Assembly (NCBI GenBank): GCA_025935755.1
Contig: JAICUQ010000002.1
Span: 1 to 64,000 of the forward strand
Length of the DNA stretch: 64,000 bases
Reading direction: 5' to 3'
From: Chthoniobacterales bacterium
Lineage (GTDB): Bacteria; Verrucomicrobiota; Verrucomicrobiia; Chthoniobacterales; UBA10450
Shown here: piece by piece, positions 7,634-15,611 of the stretch
Layout of the letters: the number at the start of each line of letters is the position of its first letter
Position numbering within the stretch: the first letter of the stretch is position 1
The notes under the pieces: model-generated
Seen by the model: only the letters and a program-made list of their open reading frames with translations
Databases searched by the model: none
What the model was told of the DNA's origin: nothing
Program-made: the position numbers and the translations under genes

Positions 7634-9913
7634 ATGGAATTTGAGAAAAACAGCCTTCTCTTCGGAGCCGGCCCGACGCCACGGATTGTTGCCGTTGACC
7701 TGGGTGAAACGGGCACAGTACGCGTGCATCGGCGGGAACCAGATGGTTCGACCGTTACGGACGTCGAACCTTTTCACCCGTTCGTGTGGGCCGACTCCGA
7801 TGTTGTGGATCTCGGCATCGAAACGGAAAAACTTCGCGGCGATCTAAAGTACGGCTGGCTCATTACGGTAGATAGCTGGAAAGAATTGATCGCGCTTCGC
7901 AATGGACTGAAGAGCGCCGGGCGTGATTTCTTCGCCTTTACCGATCCGGTTCAGCATTATCTCACTGCGACTGGTCGCACCTTATTCAAAGATCTCGCAT
8001 TCGAAGAACTCAAACGACTGCAGATTGAGGTGCTGCAACACGTGCCATCGGCTTCCAGCCGATCTGCTGAGGAAAATCGGCAGGATGCCGATTCCACGGA
8101 CGATCACCTCATGAGCATCGCTCTCTCGGACAATGCCGGATGGGAAGAATTGATTATCGTCGACGCGAACAACGTAGAAGAATCCGAAAGAAACGCGCTC
8201 AGGAGGCTTACCGCGCTCATCAAAGAACGGGATCCCGACGTGATCGAAGGCCACGATCTGTTTCGTGTGCATCTTCCCTATCTCGTCGCTCGCGCGAAAA
8301 AGCTGAAAACCAAACTTGATTGGGGGCGCAGCGGCGGCTTTCTCCGCTCGCGCCCGTCACGGCTGCAAATTGCGGAGAAAACCATCGATTACCCGAAGTT
8401 CACGATCGATGGCCGCCATTTCGTCGACACGTTTTTGCTGGCGCAATTTTACGACGTGGGCATGCGCTCTCTCGCAGGGTTCGAACGCCTGGATGTTGCC
8501 CGGCATTTCGATGTTTGCGATAACGAACAGACTTCTGGCCTCACCGGGAAAGAATTGGAACGCGCGTACCTCGGCGATTCGGAACTGTTCCAGCGACGGG
8601 CGCTCTGTGGCGTTCGTGAAACGCGCGCTTTGTCTGATTTGTTGAGCGCGAGCTACTTCATCCAGGCGCAAATTTTTCCTTACAATTACCAGGACGTGAT
8701 CGTCCGCGGAAACGCAACGCGCATCAACGCTCTGTTCTTGCGCGAATATTTTCGACAACGTCATTCCATTCCCGAACTACCGATGCCGCGAGCATTTGAA
8801 GGCGGTTACACCGACATCTTCTTCACCGGCGTGGCCCACAACGTGTGGCATTGCGACGTCGCGTCGCTTTATCCCTCCATCATGTTGCGATTCGATTGTT
8901 TTCCCATGACGGATGAGCTGCAGATCTTTCGTCATTTACTCACAGATCTCCGCAATTTCCGTCTGGAAGCCAAAGCAAGAATGCGAGCGGAACGCGATCC
9001 CGCCAAACAACATCATCTGGAGGCGTTGCAGAATACGTTCAAAATCCTGCTCAACAGTTTCTACGGTTATCTTGGATTCGCGCAGGGACATTTTGCCGAT
9101 TTCGATGCCGCTGCGCGTGTCACCCAAATCGGTCGCGATTTGCTGAAGAAAATGATCGACTGGCTCAGCGCGCGTGGCGCCCGGGTGATTGAGGTCGATA
9201 CGGATGGAATTTATTTCGTGCCGCCTGCGGACGCGACTCCTCCTCGCGTCGGAGATAGCGAAGACACGCAGCCAGCCGCCGCGTCTACAGTCGACATCTT
9301 GCAGCAAGATCTGGCTGCGCAATTGCCGCCCGGGATCGATGTCGAGATCGACGAGCAATTCGAGGCGATGCTAAGCTACAAAGCGAAAAATTACGCGCTC
9401 CTCACAAAAGAAGGCGATGTGATCATCAAAGGCGGAGCGCTGAAATCACGCGGACTCGAGAAATTTCAGCGCGTGTTCCTGGAGGAAATGATCAAGATGA
9501 TCATGCAAGGCAAACCTGAAGCGATTGCGGATCTTCGGAACGACTTCGAAAGAAACATTCGTAATCGAGCATGGAAAATCGACATGCTGATGAAGACCGA
9601 CACGCTTCAGGATTCGCTTGAGAAATATCGGGCCAAGATCGCCAGCTCAGCGCGTAATCGGGCCGCGGCGTATGAGTTGGCAGTCGCCAGCGGCCGCAAT
9701 TACCGACCAGGCGACCAGATTAGCTATTATATCAAAACGACACCGAAAAAGGTTCCTGCGTACGAAGCCGCAAAACTGGCAACCGATTTCGATCCACAGA
9801 ATCGCGACGAGAACGTCGATTATTACGTGGCTAAGCTCGATGATCTCGTAAAGAAATTCAGCAGCGTGAGCGCCGTCGCATCAACTCCGAAGCAGGCAAC
9901 GCTGGCGCTCTAA
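7634..9913 (+). CDS. Family B DNA polymerase with apparently inactive proofreading domain
   Basis: 759 residues from the ATG at 7634; the frame stays open upstream, but only through a repeat element. Polymerase motifs are intact: motif A DVASLYPSIM (Asp408), motif B LLNSFYGYLGF, motif C VDTDGIYF (Asp522, Asp524). The 3'-5' exonuclease motifs are not. The position of the usual DIE reads LQIEVLQ (Glu132, Leu134), exo II reads GHDLFRVHLPYL (Asp208, His213 for Asn and Asp), and exo III reads ALCGVRETR with Gly326 where Asp is expected. It is longer than a minimal polymerase and lacks a PCNA-type tail I can name. Role is probably accessory or translesion DNA synthesis rather than replication. It stands alone, convergent with the next gene. 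Confidence 0.88.
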   Translation: MEFEKNSLLFGAGPTPRIVAVDLGETGTVRVHRREPDGSTVTDVEPFHPFVWADSDVVDLGIETEKLRGDLKYGWLITVDSWKELIALRNGLKSAGRDFFAFTDPVQHYLTATGRTLFKDLAFEELKRLQIEVLQHVPSASSRSAEENRQDADSTDDHLMSIALSDNAGWEELIIVDANNVEESERNALRRLTALIKERDPDVIEGHDLFRVHLPYLVARAKKLKTKLDWGRSGGFLRSRPSRLQIAEKTIDYPKFTIDGRHFVDTFLLAQFYDVGMRSLAGFERLDVARHFDVCDNEQTSGLTGKELERAYLGDSELFQRRALCGVRETRALSDLLSASYFIQAQIFPYNYQDVIVRGNATRINALFLREYFRQRHSIPELPMPRAFEGGYTDIFFTGVAHNVWHCDVASLYPSIMLRFDCFPMTDELQIFRHLLTDLRNFRLEAKARMRAERDPAKQHHLEALQNTFKILLNSFYGYLGFAQGHFADFDAAARVTQIGRDLLKKMIDWLSARGARVIEVDTDGIYFVPPADATPPRVGDSEDTQPAAASTVDILQQDLAAQLPPGIDVEIDEQFEAMLSYKAKNYALLTKEGDVIIKGGALKSRGLEKFQRVFLEEMIKMIMQGKPEAIADLRNDFERNIRNRAWKIDMLMKTDTLQDSLEKYRAKIASSARNRAAAYELAVASGRNYRPGDQISYYIKTTPKKVPAYEAAKLATDFDPQNRDENVDYYVAKLDDLVKKFSSVSAVASTPKQATLAL

Positions 9914-9945
9914 CTCCAAACAACAACCAGCAAAAGACCAGACGG

Positions 9946-11250
9946 TTATCGCGCGATTCTCACCAGCACCGCCTCGAAACCTCCGCTGAATGTCGTGTTC
10001 CCGTCCGGGGTTGTCGTGCCGGCAGCAGGATTCGCCACTACGCCGGCGACATCGTCGAGCACGCCATCGACGACGGCAAGCGCGCCTCTTGGCGCCGATA
10101 ACTTCGCTGAAGCGGGGAGCAGCGAATACGGTGGCGCAGTGTTTGTGGTCGCAGCGAGCATGAGTGTCCCTCCGTTCACAGCAACACCGGCCCCGGTCTC
10201 GAAACCTGGTCCTCCCCATGTCAACGCATCGAGGATCTTCTTGCCTGTCGGCTGCAGGTGGAGCACGAACGCATCCTCAAAGCCGGCCCCGAAGGTGGTA
10301 GTCGTCCCGCCAACGTAGATCGTGTTGTCTGAAGCGACTGCAACCCCCTGGCCCGTTTCTGAGACTCTACCGTCAAACTGCTTGTCGAACACCAATGCGC
10401 CATCCGAAGTGAGCTTGATAATCAGCGCAGCAATATCCGACGCATGCTGAGTCGTAGTCTGGATGGCGCCGGCCATAACAATCGACCCGTCGGGCCCAGC
10501 CGCCATCCGGCCGCGCGGATCCACAACGTCACCGGCAGAATAAGTCCGTTGCCACACCAGACTGCCGGCAGCCGTGATTTTCAGTACCACTACGTCGAAA
10601 TTGCCGATTTCATTGCGGGGAGTGGTGCCCGCGGTATAAATGCTGCCATCTGGTCCAACGGTTACTGCGTTGCCATTCGCTCGATCAGAGATTCTCTGCC
10701 AGACGAGGTTCCCAGCTGGATCAAACTTAACAACGAACAGGCCAAAGCCAGATCCGAAGCTCGTCTCGGATCCCGTGATATATGCAGAACCATCAGGGGC
10801 CGCCGCCACGGCCAAGCCCGCATCGGACTGCACACCTCCCCAGCCTCTCTCCCATAGCAACGTCCCGTTCGAGTCGAATTTCAGAAGCACGGCGTCATTC
10901 CCGTTATCGGCGCTGACACCGGTCACATAGACCGAGCCGTCGGCGCTCACCGCGACATCAGGCCTCCCGAGCCCTCGGATCGTTGTGCCATTCCAGACCC
11001 GCTGCCAGCTCAATGATCCATCCGGTGCAAACTTCACGACAAAGATTTTCGGGCTGGGAATGCCAAACGGATCAGTGGTGAAACTATCACTGATACCTGC
11101 GACGTACGCGCTTCCGTCCGCCGCGCCGGCAACGCCGTCGGCCACGTCACTCCCGGCACCGCCCCACGTTGTTTCTGTGAGCAGGGTTTGACTTTGACCG
11201 CCGCCAATGGCCAGGGCGATAGACAAAATTATCAAAAAAAAAGCTTTCAT
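9946..11250 (-). CDS. Secreted beta-propeller protein (SBBP-type repeats)
   Basis: 434 residues with a signal peptide (MKAFFLIILSIALAIGGGQSQ). The mature part is built of about seven repeats of 45-60 residues, each with a signature such as DGSAYVAG, DGSVYVTG, DGSAYITG, DGSIYTAG and NTIYVGGT. The repeats also carry phrases like VVKFDPAGNLVWQR. This is the pattern of SBBP/YVTN-like beta-propellers found in exported proteins of Acidobacteria, Verrucomicrobia and related phyla. No catalytic residues or anchor are visible; function unknown, probably extracellular binding. It converges on the polymerase gene (33 bp between stops). Confidence 0.75.
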   Translation of the reverse strand: MKAFFLIILSIALAIGGGQSQTLLTETTWGGAGSDVADGVAGAADGSAYVAGISDSFTTDPFGIPSPKIFVVKFAPDGSLSWQRVWNGTTIRGLGRPDVAVSADGSVYVTGVSADNGNDAVLLKFDSNGTLLWERGWGGVQSDAGLAVAAAPDGSAYITGSETSFGSGFGLFVVKFDPAGNLVWQRISDRANGNAVTVGPDGSIYTAGTTPRNEIGNFDVVVLKITAAGSLVWQRTYSAGDVVDPRGRMAAGPDGSIVMAGAIQTTTQHASDIAALIIKLTSDGALVFDKQFDGRVSETGQGVAVASDNTIYVGGTTTTFGAGFEDAFVLHLQPTGKKILDALTWGGPGFETGAGVAVNGGTLMLAATTNTAPPYSLLPASAKLSAPRGALAVVDGVLDDVAGVVANPAAGTTTPDGNTTFSGGFEAVLVRIAR

Positions 11251-11504
11251 GATGGTAAAATCTTGTTTTGCTGTTTTGTGCTTCTCTCGCTGACGTCCAG
11301 CGGGGAAACAACCCCGGCAAAGGTGCCCAACTTGTTACTTTTGCGGATCGTTCGGTTACGGCCCGCGATTATCGTAGACATTTCGCCTTTCAGATCGCTC
11401 TGTTGCTCCTGATTTAGAATCGGTTAGGCCTGCTCCTGAAGGTAACGAATCGTTAACCTTTGGGGCCTTGCTGGCACCGGCTTTGTTTTTCATGCTCGTC
11501 AGAT
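11251..11504. other. Divergent intergenic region
   Basis: 254 bp between two divergent secreted-protein genes. It holds no convincing gene or RNA. The only structured feature is the near-palindrome at 11441-11458. Promoters for both genes must lie here, but I see no clear -35/-10 pair. Confidence 0.5.
11441..11458. promoter_or_regulatory. Near-palindromic operator-like site
   Basis: GGTAACGA-A-TCGTTAACC: two half-sites that match as an inverted repeat except for one extra base. It lies about 46 bp upstream of the ATG at 11505. It could be an operator for the FG-GAP protein gene, but a chance palindrome is possible. Confidence 0.25.
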
Positions 11505-13331
11505 ATGATGGGCGAAACACTGCAAAGGTGGAGAGGTGCGCATGCCGCTATAGCTTTGTTTGTTTTTGGCGTTGCATGCGCACTCACGTTTAGTGAAGCT
11601 TCGGCACAGGTTGCCACGTTCACGACTCAGAAGTACCCGCTGCTCGGCAACACTCATATCGCAGCCGACCTTAACGGAGACGACAGAGTTGACCTGACGG
11701 GCGCCGGCGCGAATAGCGTGTCAGTCATGTTAGGGAACGGCGATGGAACGTTCCGCCCGAAAACCGATTTTCCGCTCGGAATGCAAACGCAGGCGGTGGC
11801 CGCGGGGGATTTCAACAGCGACGGGAAAATGGATTTGGTGGTGACACTAAACACTCCTCAGTTCAGTCTGGCACTCCTCACTGGCACGGGGACCGGGACC
11901 TTCAACGCACCGATCTTTTTCCCGAATACTTCCGGATTCGATTCGCCGGCGATCGCTGCCACCGACCTCAATGGTGACGGCAGGCTCGATCTGGCGGTGA
12001 TGCACAACATTGCGTGTTTCACTGCACCATGTCGCGCCGCGCGCAGTATCACCATCCTGCTCGGCAGCGGGAACGGCACATTTCAAACGCCGAGGGAGGT
12101 GGATGTCGCAACCGGCCCGAGCGCCATGGCGGTGGTGGATTTGAACCGCGATGGAGTCAAAGATGTGGCGATCGGCGGTGGAAACACCGAATTCTCCGTT
12201 TTGTTAGGCGTCGGCAATGGAACTTTTGTTAGGCAACCAGTTGTGACACTGGTGGCAGGCGGCGATCTATTTTCCGCCTGCAATGACATCGGCGTCGGCG
12301 ATTTGAATCGCGATGGCATTCAGGATCTGGTCGTGCCGCTTGGTAACGGCCGGGGCAACGCCATCCTTATCGGCAACGGAAACGGCACGTTTCAGGTCGC
12401 TTCCCGCATTCAGATCGACGAGACGTTCGCTCCGCTGCACGTAGCGGTGGCCGATTACAATCGCGACGGCTTGCTGGATATTGCGCGCACCATGGGTGAC
12501 GGCACCAATGGGTTGTTACAGATCCTGAGAGGCAATGGAAACGGCACATTTCAGGCACCGAATCGTTATCTGGTTCCACCGCCTGTTTCCAGTAGAGGCG
12601 GCATCATGATTCTGGCTGGGGATTGGAACGGCGACGCTAAACCGGACATCGCTTTTGTCGAGGGTGGTGCTGGTGCGCCGACGATTGACGTCTTGACCAA
12701 CACGACCGGCGGAGTGCCACCGCCATCACCAACACCACCCCCATCACCCTCACCAACACCGCCCGCATCACCAACGCCGGCACCATCTCCAGGGATTGCG
12801 ACCTTGTCGTTGAATCCCACAACGGTTACGGGTGGCAATTCTTCAACGGGGACGGTGACGTTAACCGCAATCGCCCCGGCAGCGACAACGATTACAATCA
12901 CCAGCAACAACCCCGCGGCCACCGTGCCTGCCAGCGTCACAGTTCCGGCTGGTTCGCAATCGAGAAGCTTCAGTATCAGCACCAGACAAGTGCAGGCAGT
13001 AACAAGCGCAATAATCACCGCTTCGCTCAACGGCGCATCACGTGGAGCTACTTTGACCATCAATCCCGCAGCGGGCGGCGCTGATACTGTTTCCATCACG
13101 CGCGCCGAATACTCGGTGGGCAATCGGAGACTGCGCGTTGAGGCGACGAGCACGCGGACTAACGCGACGTTGCAGACGTTTGTCACGTCGAATAATCAAC
13201 TGATCGGAACGCTGTCGAACGATGGCGGTGGACGATACAGGGGTGAGTTCAATTGGCCCGTCAATCCACAGAACATCACCGTCCGGAGCAATTTCGGTGG
13301 TCAAGCCACCCGTTCGGTAACAGCAAGGTAA
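11505..13331 (+). CDS. Secreted FG-GAP/VCBS-repeat protein with proline linker and Ig-like domain
   Basis: 608 residues from the ATG at 11505 (another ATG follows at once at 11508). The signal peptide covers about residues 12-35 (AAIALFVFGVACALTFSEAS). Seven FG-GAP/VCBS calcium-binding repeats follow to about residue 400. Their loops are DLNGDDRVDL, DFNSDGKMDL, DLNGDGRLDL, DLNRDGVKDV, DLNRDGIQDL, DYNRDGLLDI and DWNGDAKPDI, often preceded by GNGNGTF. This predicts an integrin-alpha-like seven-bladed propeller. A Pro/Ser/Thr linker (12715-12792) leads to an Ig-like domain (SLNPTTVTGGNSSTGTVTL) and a small C-terminal beta domain. Likely a cell-surface or extracellular adhesion/binding protein. 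Confidence 0.78.
   Translation: MMGETLQRWRGAHAAIALFVFGVACALTFSEASAQVATFTTQKYPLLGNTHIAADLNGDDRVDLTGAGANSVSVMLGNGDGTFRPKTDFPLGMQTQAVAAGDFNSDGKMDLVVTLNTPQFSLALLTGTGTGTFNAPIFFPNTSGFDSPAIAATDLNGDGRLDLAVMHNIACFTAPCRAARSITILLGSGNGTFQTPREVDVATGPSAMAVVDLNRDGVKDVAIGGGNTEFSVLLGVGNGTFVRQPVVTLVAGGDLFSACNDIGVGDLNRDGIQDLVVPLGNGRGNAILIGNGNGTFQVASRIQIDETFAPLHVAVADYNRDGLLDIARTMGDGTNGLLQILRGNGNGTFQAPNRYLVPPPVSSRGGIMILAGDWNGDAKPDIAFVEGGAGAPTIDVLTNTTGGVPPPSPTPPPSPSPTPPASPTPAPSPGIATLSLNPTTVTGGNSSTGTVTLTAIAPAATTITITSNNPAATVPASVTVPAGSQSRSFSISTRQVQAVTSAIITASLNGASRGATLTINPAAGGADTVSITRAEYSVGNRRLRVEATSTRTNATLQTFVTSNNQLIGTLSNDGGGRYRGEFNWPVNPQNITVRSNFGGQATRSVTAR
12715..12792 (+). repeat. Proline-rich coding microrepeat (interdomain linker)
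   Basis: Degenerate tandem ACCAACACC/CCATCACC units encode a PPSPTPPPSPSPTPP-type linker between the FG-GAP propeller and the Ig-like domain. Such tracts are prone to length variation by slippage. Confidence 0.7.
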
Positions 13332-13436
13332 TCGCTTAATAGCCTGCAGCTTCGGCCATCGTTTGCTTATGCACCTCATTTCGCCAAGCCACCGTTCGGA
13401 GCATTTGCCCATGATGACACGTCGAGATCTGACGTT

Positions 13437-14102
13437 ATGGAAATTTTAGTAGTCGAAGATGAAGTTCGGCTGGCCCGGCATATCTCTCGTTCCCTGACTG
13501 AAGCTGGCCACGAGCCTGTCATGGTCCACGATGGCGAGACCGCCTTGTGGAAAACGGAACTGAAACGATACGATCTTATCGTGCTCGACGTGATGCTGCC
13601 AGGCATGAATGGCTTCGAAGTCCTGCGACATTTGCGCGCACAGAAAATCGACGCACGGGTGCTGATCCTGACCGCACGCGGCGAGGTAAGTGACCGTGTG
13701 ACTGGGTTGGGGCTCGGAGCGGATGATTACCTGGCGAAGCCTTTCGCAATGCAGGAGCTAGTCGCCCGAGTGAGCGCGCTGGGACGACGTTTTCCCGGGG
13801 AAGCACCGATGAAGCTCCAAATCAGCGATCTAGTTTTGAATCTAATCGAACGAAAACTGTATCGCGGCACGCGCCGGATCGATTTATCGGCGCGAGAACT
13901 AATGTTATTACGCGTGCTGATGCGCGAACCTGGCCGGATCTTCACCCGCACCGAATTGTGCGAGCGCGTCTGGGAACGCCAGCATGAGTACGGCCTGAAA
14001 CTCGTCGAAGCGTTCATCAGCCGTCTTCGCAAAAAGATCAACTCTCCACCGCTTATCCACACCGTAAGACATCTGGGCTACACGATCCGGGAGTCCGAAT
14101 GA
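13437..14102 (+). CDS. OmpR/PhoB-family response regulator
   Basis: 221 residues. The receiver domain has the acidic pair in LVVEDEV (residues 4-10), phosphoacceptor Asp51 in LIVLDVMLPGMNG, and the switch Thr and Lys in LILTARG and DDYLAKPF. A winged-helix DNA-binding domain fills residues 125-221 (RRIDLSARELMLLRVL ... VEAFISRLRKKI ... IHTVRHLGYTIRE). It overlaps the following histidine kinase by 4 nt (ATGA at 14099), so the two form one two-component operon. Similar pairs act on envelope, metal or antimicrobial-peptide stress. The cupredoxin fusion gene just downstream could be a target, but this is only a guess from proximity. Confidence 0.92.
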   Translation: MEILVVEDEVRLARHISRSLTEAGHEPVMVHDGETALWKTELKRYDLIVLDVMLPGMNGFEVLRHLRAQKIDARVLILTARGEVSDRVTGLGLGADDYLAKPFAMQELVARVSALGRRFPGEAPMKLQISDLVLNLIERKLYRGTRRIDLSARELMLLRVLMREPGRIFTRTELCERVWERQHEYGLKLVEAFISRLRKKINSPPLIHTVRHLGYTIRESE

Positions 14103-15448
14103 AAAACTGGCCATTACGGTGGAAGGTCGCCATTTACTCAGCATCGCTCGCCGTGGCTGCAACGCTTGCGGGCGCGACGACTACCTGGTTTATCATGCGC
14201 CATTCCGAGATCGCGGCCTTCGATCAGCGCCTAACGACTGACGCCGAGGAATTCTTCCGCGACGTCGAACATTTCGAAGGTGGTCGGACGAACAACGAAC
14301 GCGTGTTTAAGGAAATCCTGGTGCCGCTGTCATTGCGTAAACACCTTGTTGAAGTAAGAGACGGTGGGGGCTCTGTTGTTTATCTTTCGCCGGGATTGCG
14401 CCATCCGTTTCCCCGCGATGGCATCAAAAAATTTCACAATCAAAAGGTTGACGGCCAAAAAATTCGGCTGGCAGAGTTTAGCGAAGATGGCCTTACCTTG
14501 CGGGCCGGTTACGACCTGAAGCAAATCAAACAAATTAGCTGGGACATTTTTCTGGCGATGCTGGGGGCGATTCCGACAGTGCTGTTAGTCACCCTGGTTG
14601 GTTCGGCCTGGGTCGCAAGCAAAGCGATCGCACCGGTGGAGGAGATCCGGCAGGCCGCCAGCAGGATCACTCCGCAGCGACTCGATCAGCGTCTGCCTGT
14701 CCCGACGACCAACGACGAAATCGCAGGATTGATCGAAATACTCAACACAACATTTGAACGGTTGCAGCGAAGTTTCGAGCAATCCGCTCGCTTTTCTGCA
14801 GACGCTTCGCATCACTTAAAGACACCGATTGCCATCCTGCGTGCCGACGTCGAAGAAATTCAGGCAGACGTCAACTGCAGCGAAAGCACACAAGTCCGCG
14901 TAGAAGGACTGCTACATCGCATCCAACACCTCAATTCGGTAGTAGATAATCTGCTCCTTCTCTCGCGCGCCGATGCTGGCCGGCTCGAGCTGGCAAAAGC
15001 CAGGTTCGACTTGGGAGAAGTGCTCGAAGGCGTTCTTGACGATGCGCACACTTTAGCCGAGCCGCTCGAAGTGACGGTCGAAACGAATATTCCGAAGCAT
15101 CTGCGGTTGAAGGCGGATCCAACGTTCGTCGCTATGATCGCCCAGAACCTGGTGGAAAACGCAGTGAAATATAACACTGCTGGCGGCCGCATTCGGGTGG
15201 AAGCCCGGGCTGTAAACGGAGAGGTTGAAATGACCGTCGGCAATACAGGCGACGGTATTCCAAAACAACGCGCCAACTTGTTATTCGAGCGTTTTTATCG
15301 CGTTTGCGGAGGCGAACGCGTGCCAGGGCATGGACTGGGCCTCAGCATAGCGCGAGAACTGGCTAGAGCTCACGGTGGAGATGTTGAGCTGGTCCGTTCC
15401 GACGAGAGTTGGACAGAAATGCGTGTGCGCCTGCCGCATGTTGCCTAA
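14099..15448 (+). CDS. Membrane sensor histidine kinase (HAMP, HisKA, HATPase)
   Basis: 449 residues. TM1 is at about 11-31, a periplasmic sensor of about 110 residues follows, and TM2 is at about 148-172 (AMLGAIPTVLLVTLVGSAWVA). HAMP runs to about 225. The HisKA H-box is ADASHHLKTPIAIL (phosphoacceptor His before Leu-Lys-Thr-Pro). The ATPase domain has N box QNLVENAVKYNT, G1 NTGDGIP and G2 GHGLGLSIARELARAHGGD. All catalytic boxes are intact, so it should autophosphorylate and pass phosphate to the preceding regulator. The periplasmic domain shows no family I can name, so the signal is unknown. Confidence 0.92.
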   Translation: MKNWPLRWKVAIYSASLAVAATLAGATTTWFIMRHSEIAAFDQRLTTDAEEFFRDVEHFEGGRTNNERVFKEILVPLSLRKHLVEVRDGGGSVVYLSPGLRHPFPRDGIKKFHNQKVDGQKIRLAEFSEDGLTLRAGYDLKQIKQISWDIFLAMLGAIPTVLLVTLVGSAWVASKAIAPVEEIRQAASRITPQRLDQRLPVPTTNDEIAGLIEILNTTFERLQRSFEQSARFSADASHHLKTPIAILRADVEEIQADVNCSESTQVRVEGLLHRIQHLNSVVDNLLLLSRADAGRLELAKARFDLGEVLEGVLDDAHTLAEPLEVTVETNIPKHLRLKADPTFVAMIAQNLVENAVKYNTAGGRIRVEARAVNGEVEMTVGNTGDGIPKQRANLLFERFYRVCGGERVPGHGLGLSIARELARAHGGDVELVRSDESWTEMRVRLPHVA

Positions 15449-15611
15449 CCATCAAAACCGCGGGTGATCAGCGGCCAAACTGATATCTGAGTCGCCCGGA
15501 CTATGATGGGCGGCGCAGAGCGTGCCTTCGAAAGGTTACAACTGCCGAACCTTTTGATTCTAGACGCGCTCGCCCCGACGGCCATTTTGATCAACAACAA
15601 CCTGGATCATC

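Noticed and set aside
12715-12792. Possible CRISPR-like or minisatellite array
   Set aside because: The degenerate 9-bp units are in frame and encode a Pro-rich linker between domains; no spacers or direct repeats of CRISPR size exist anywhere in the window.
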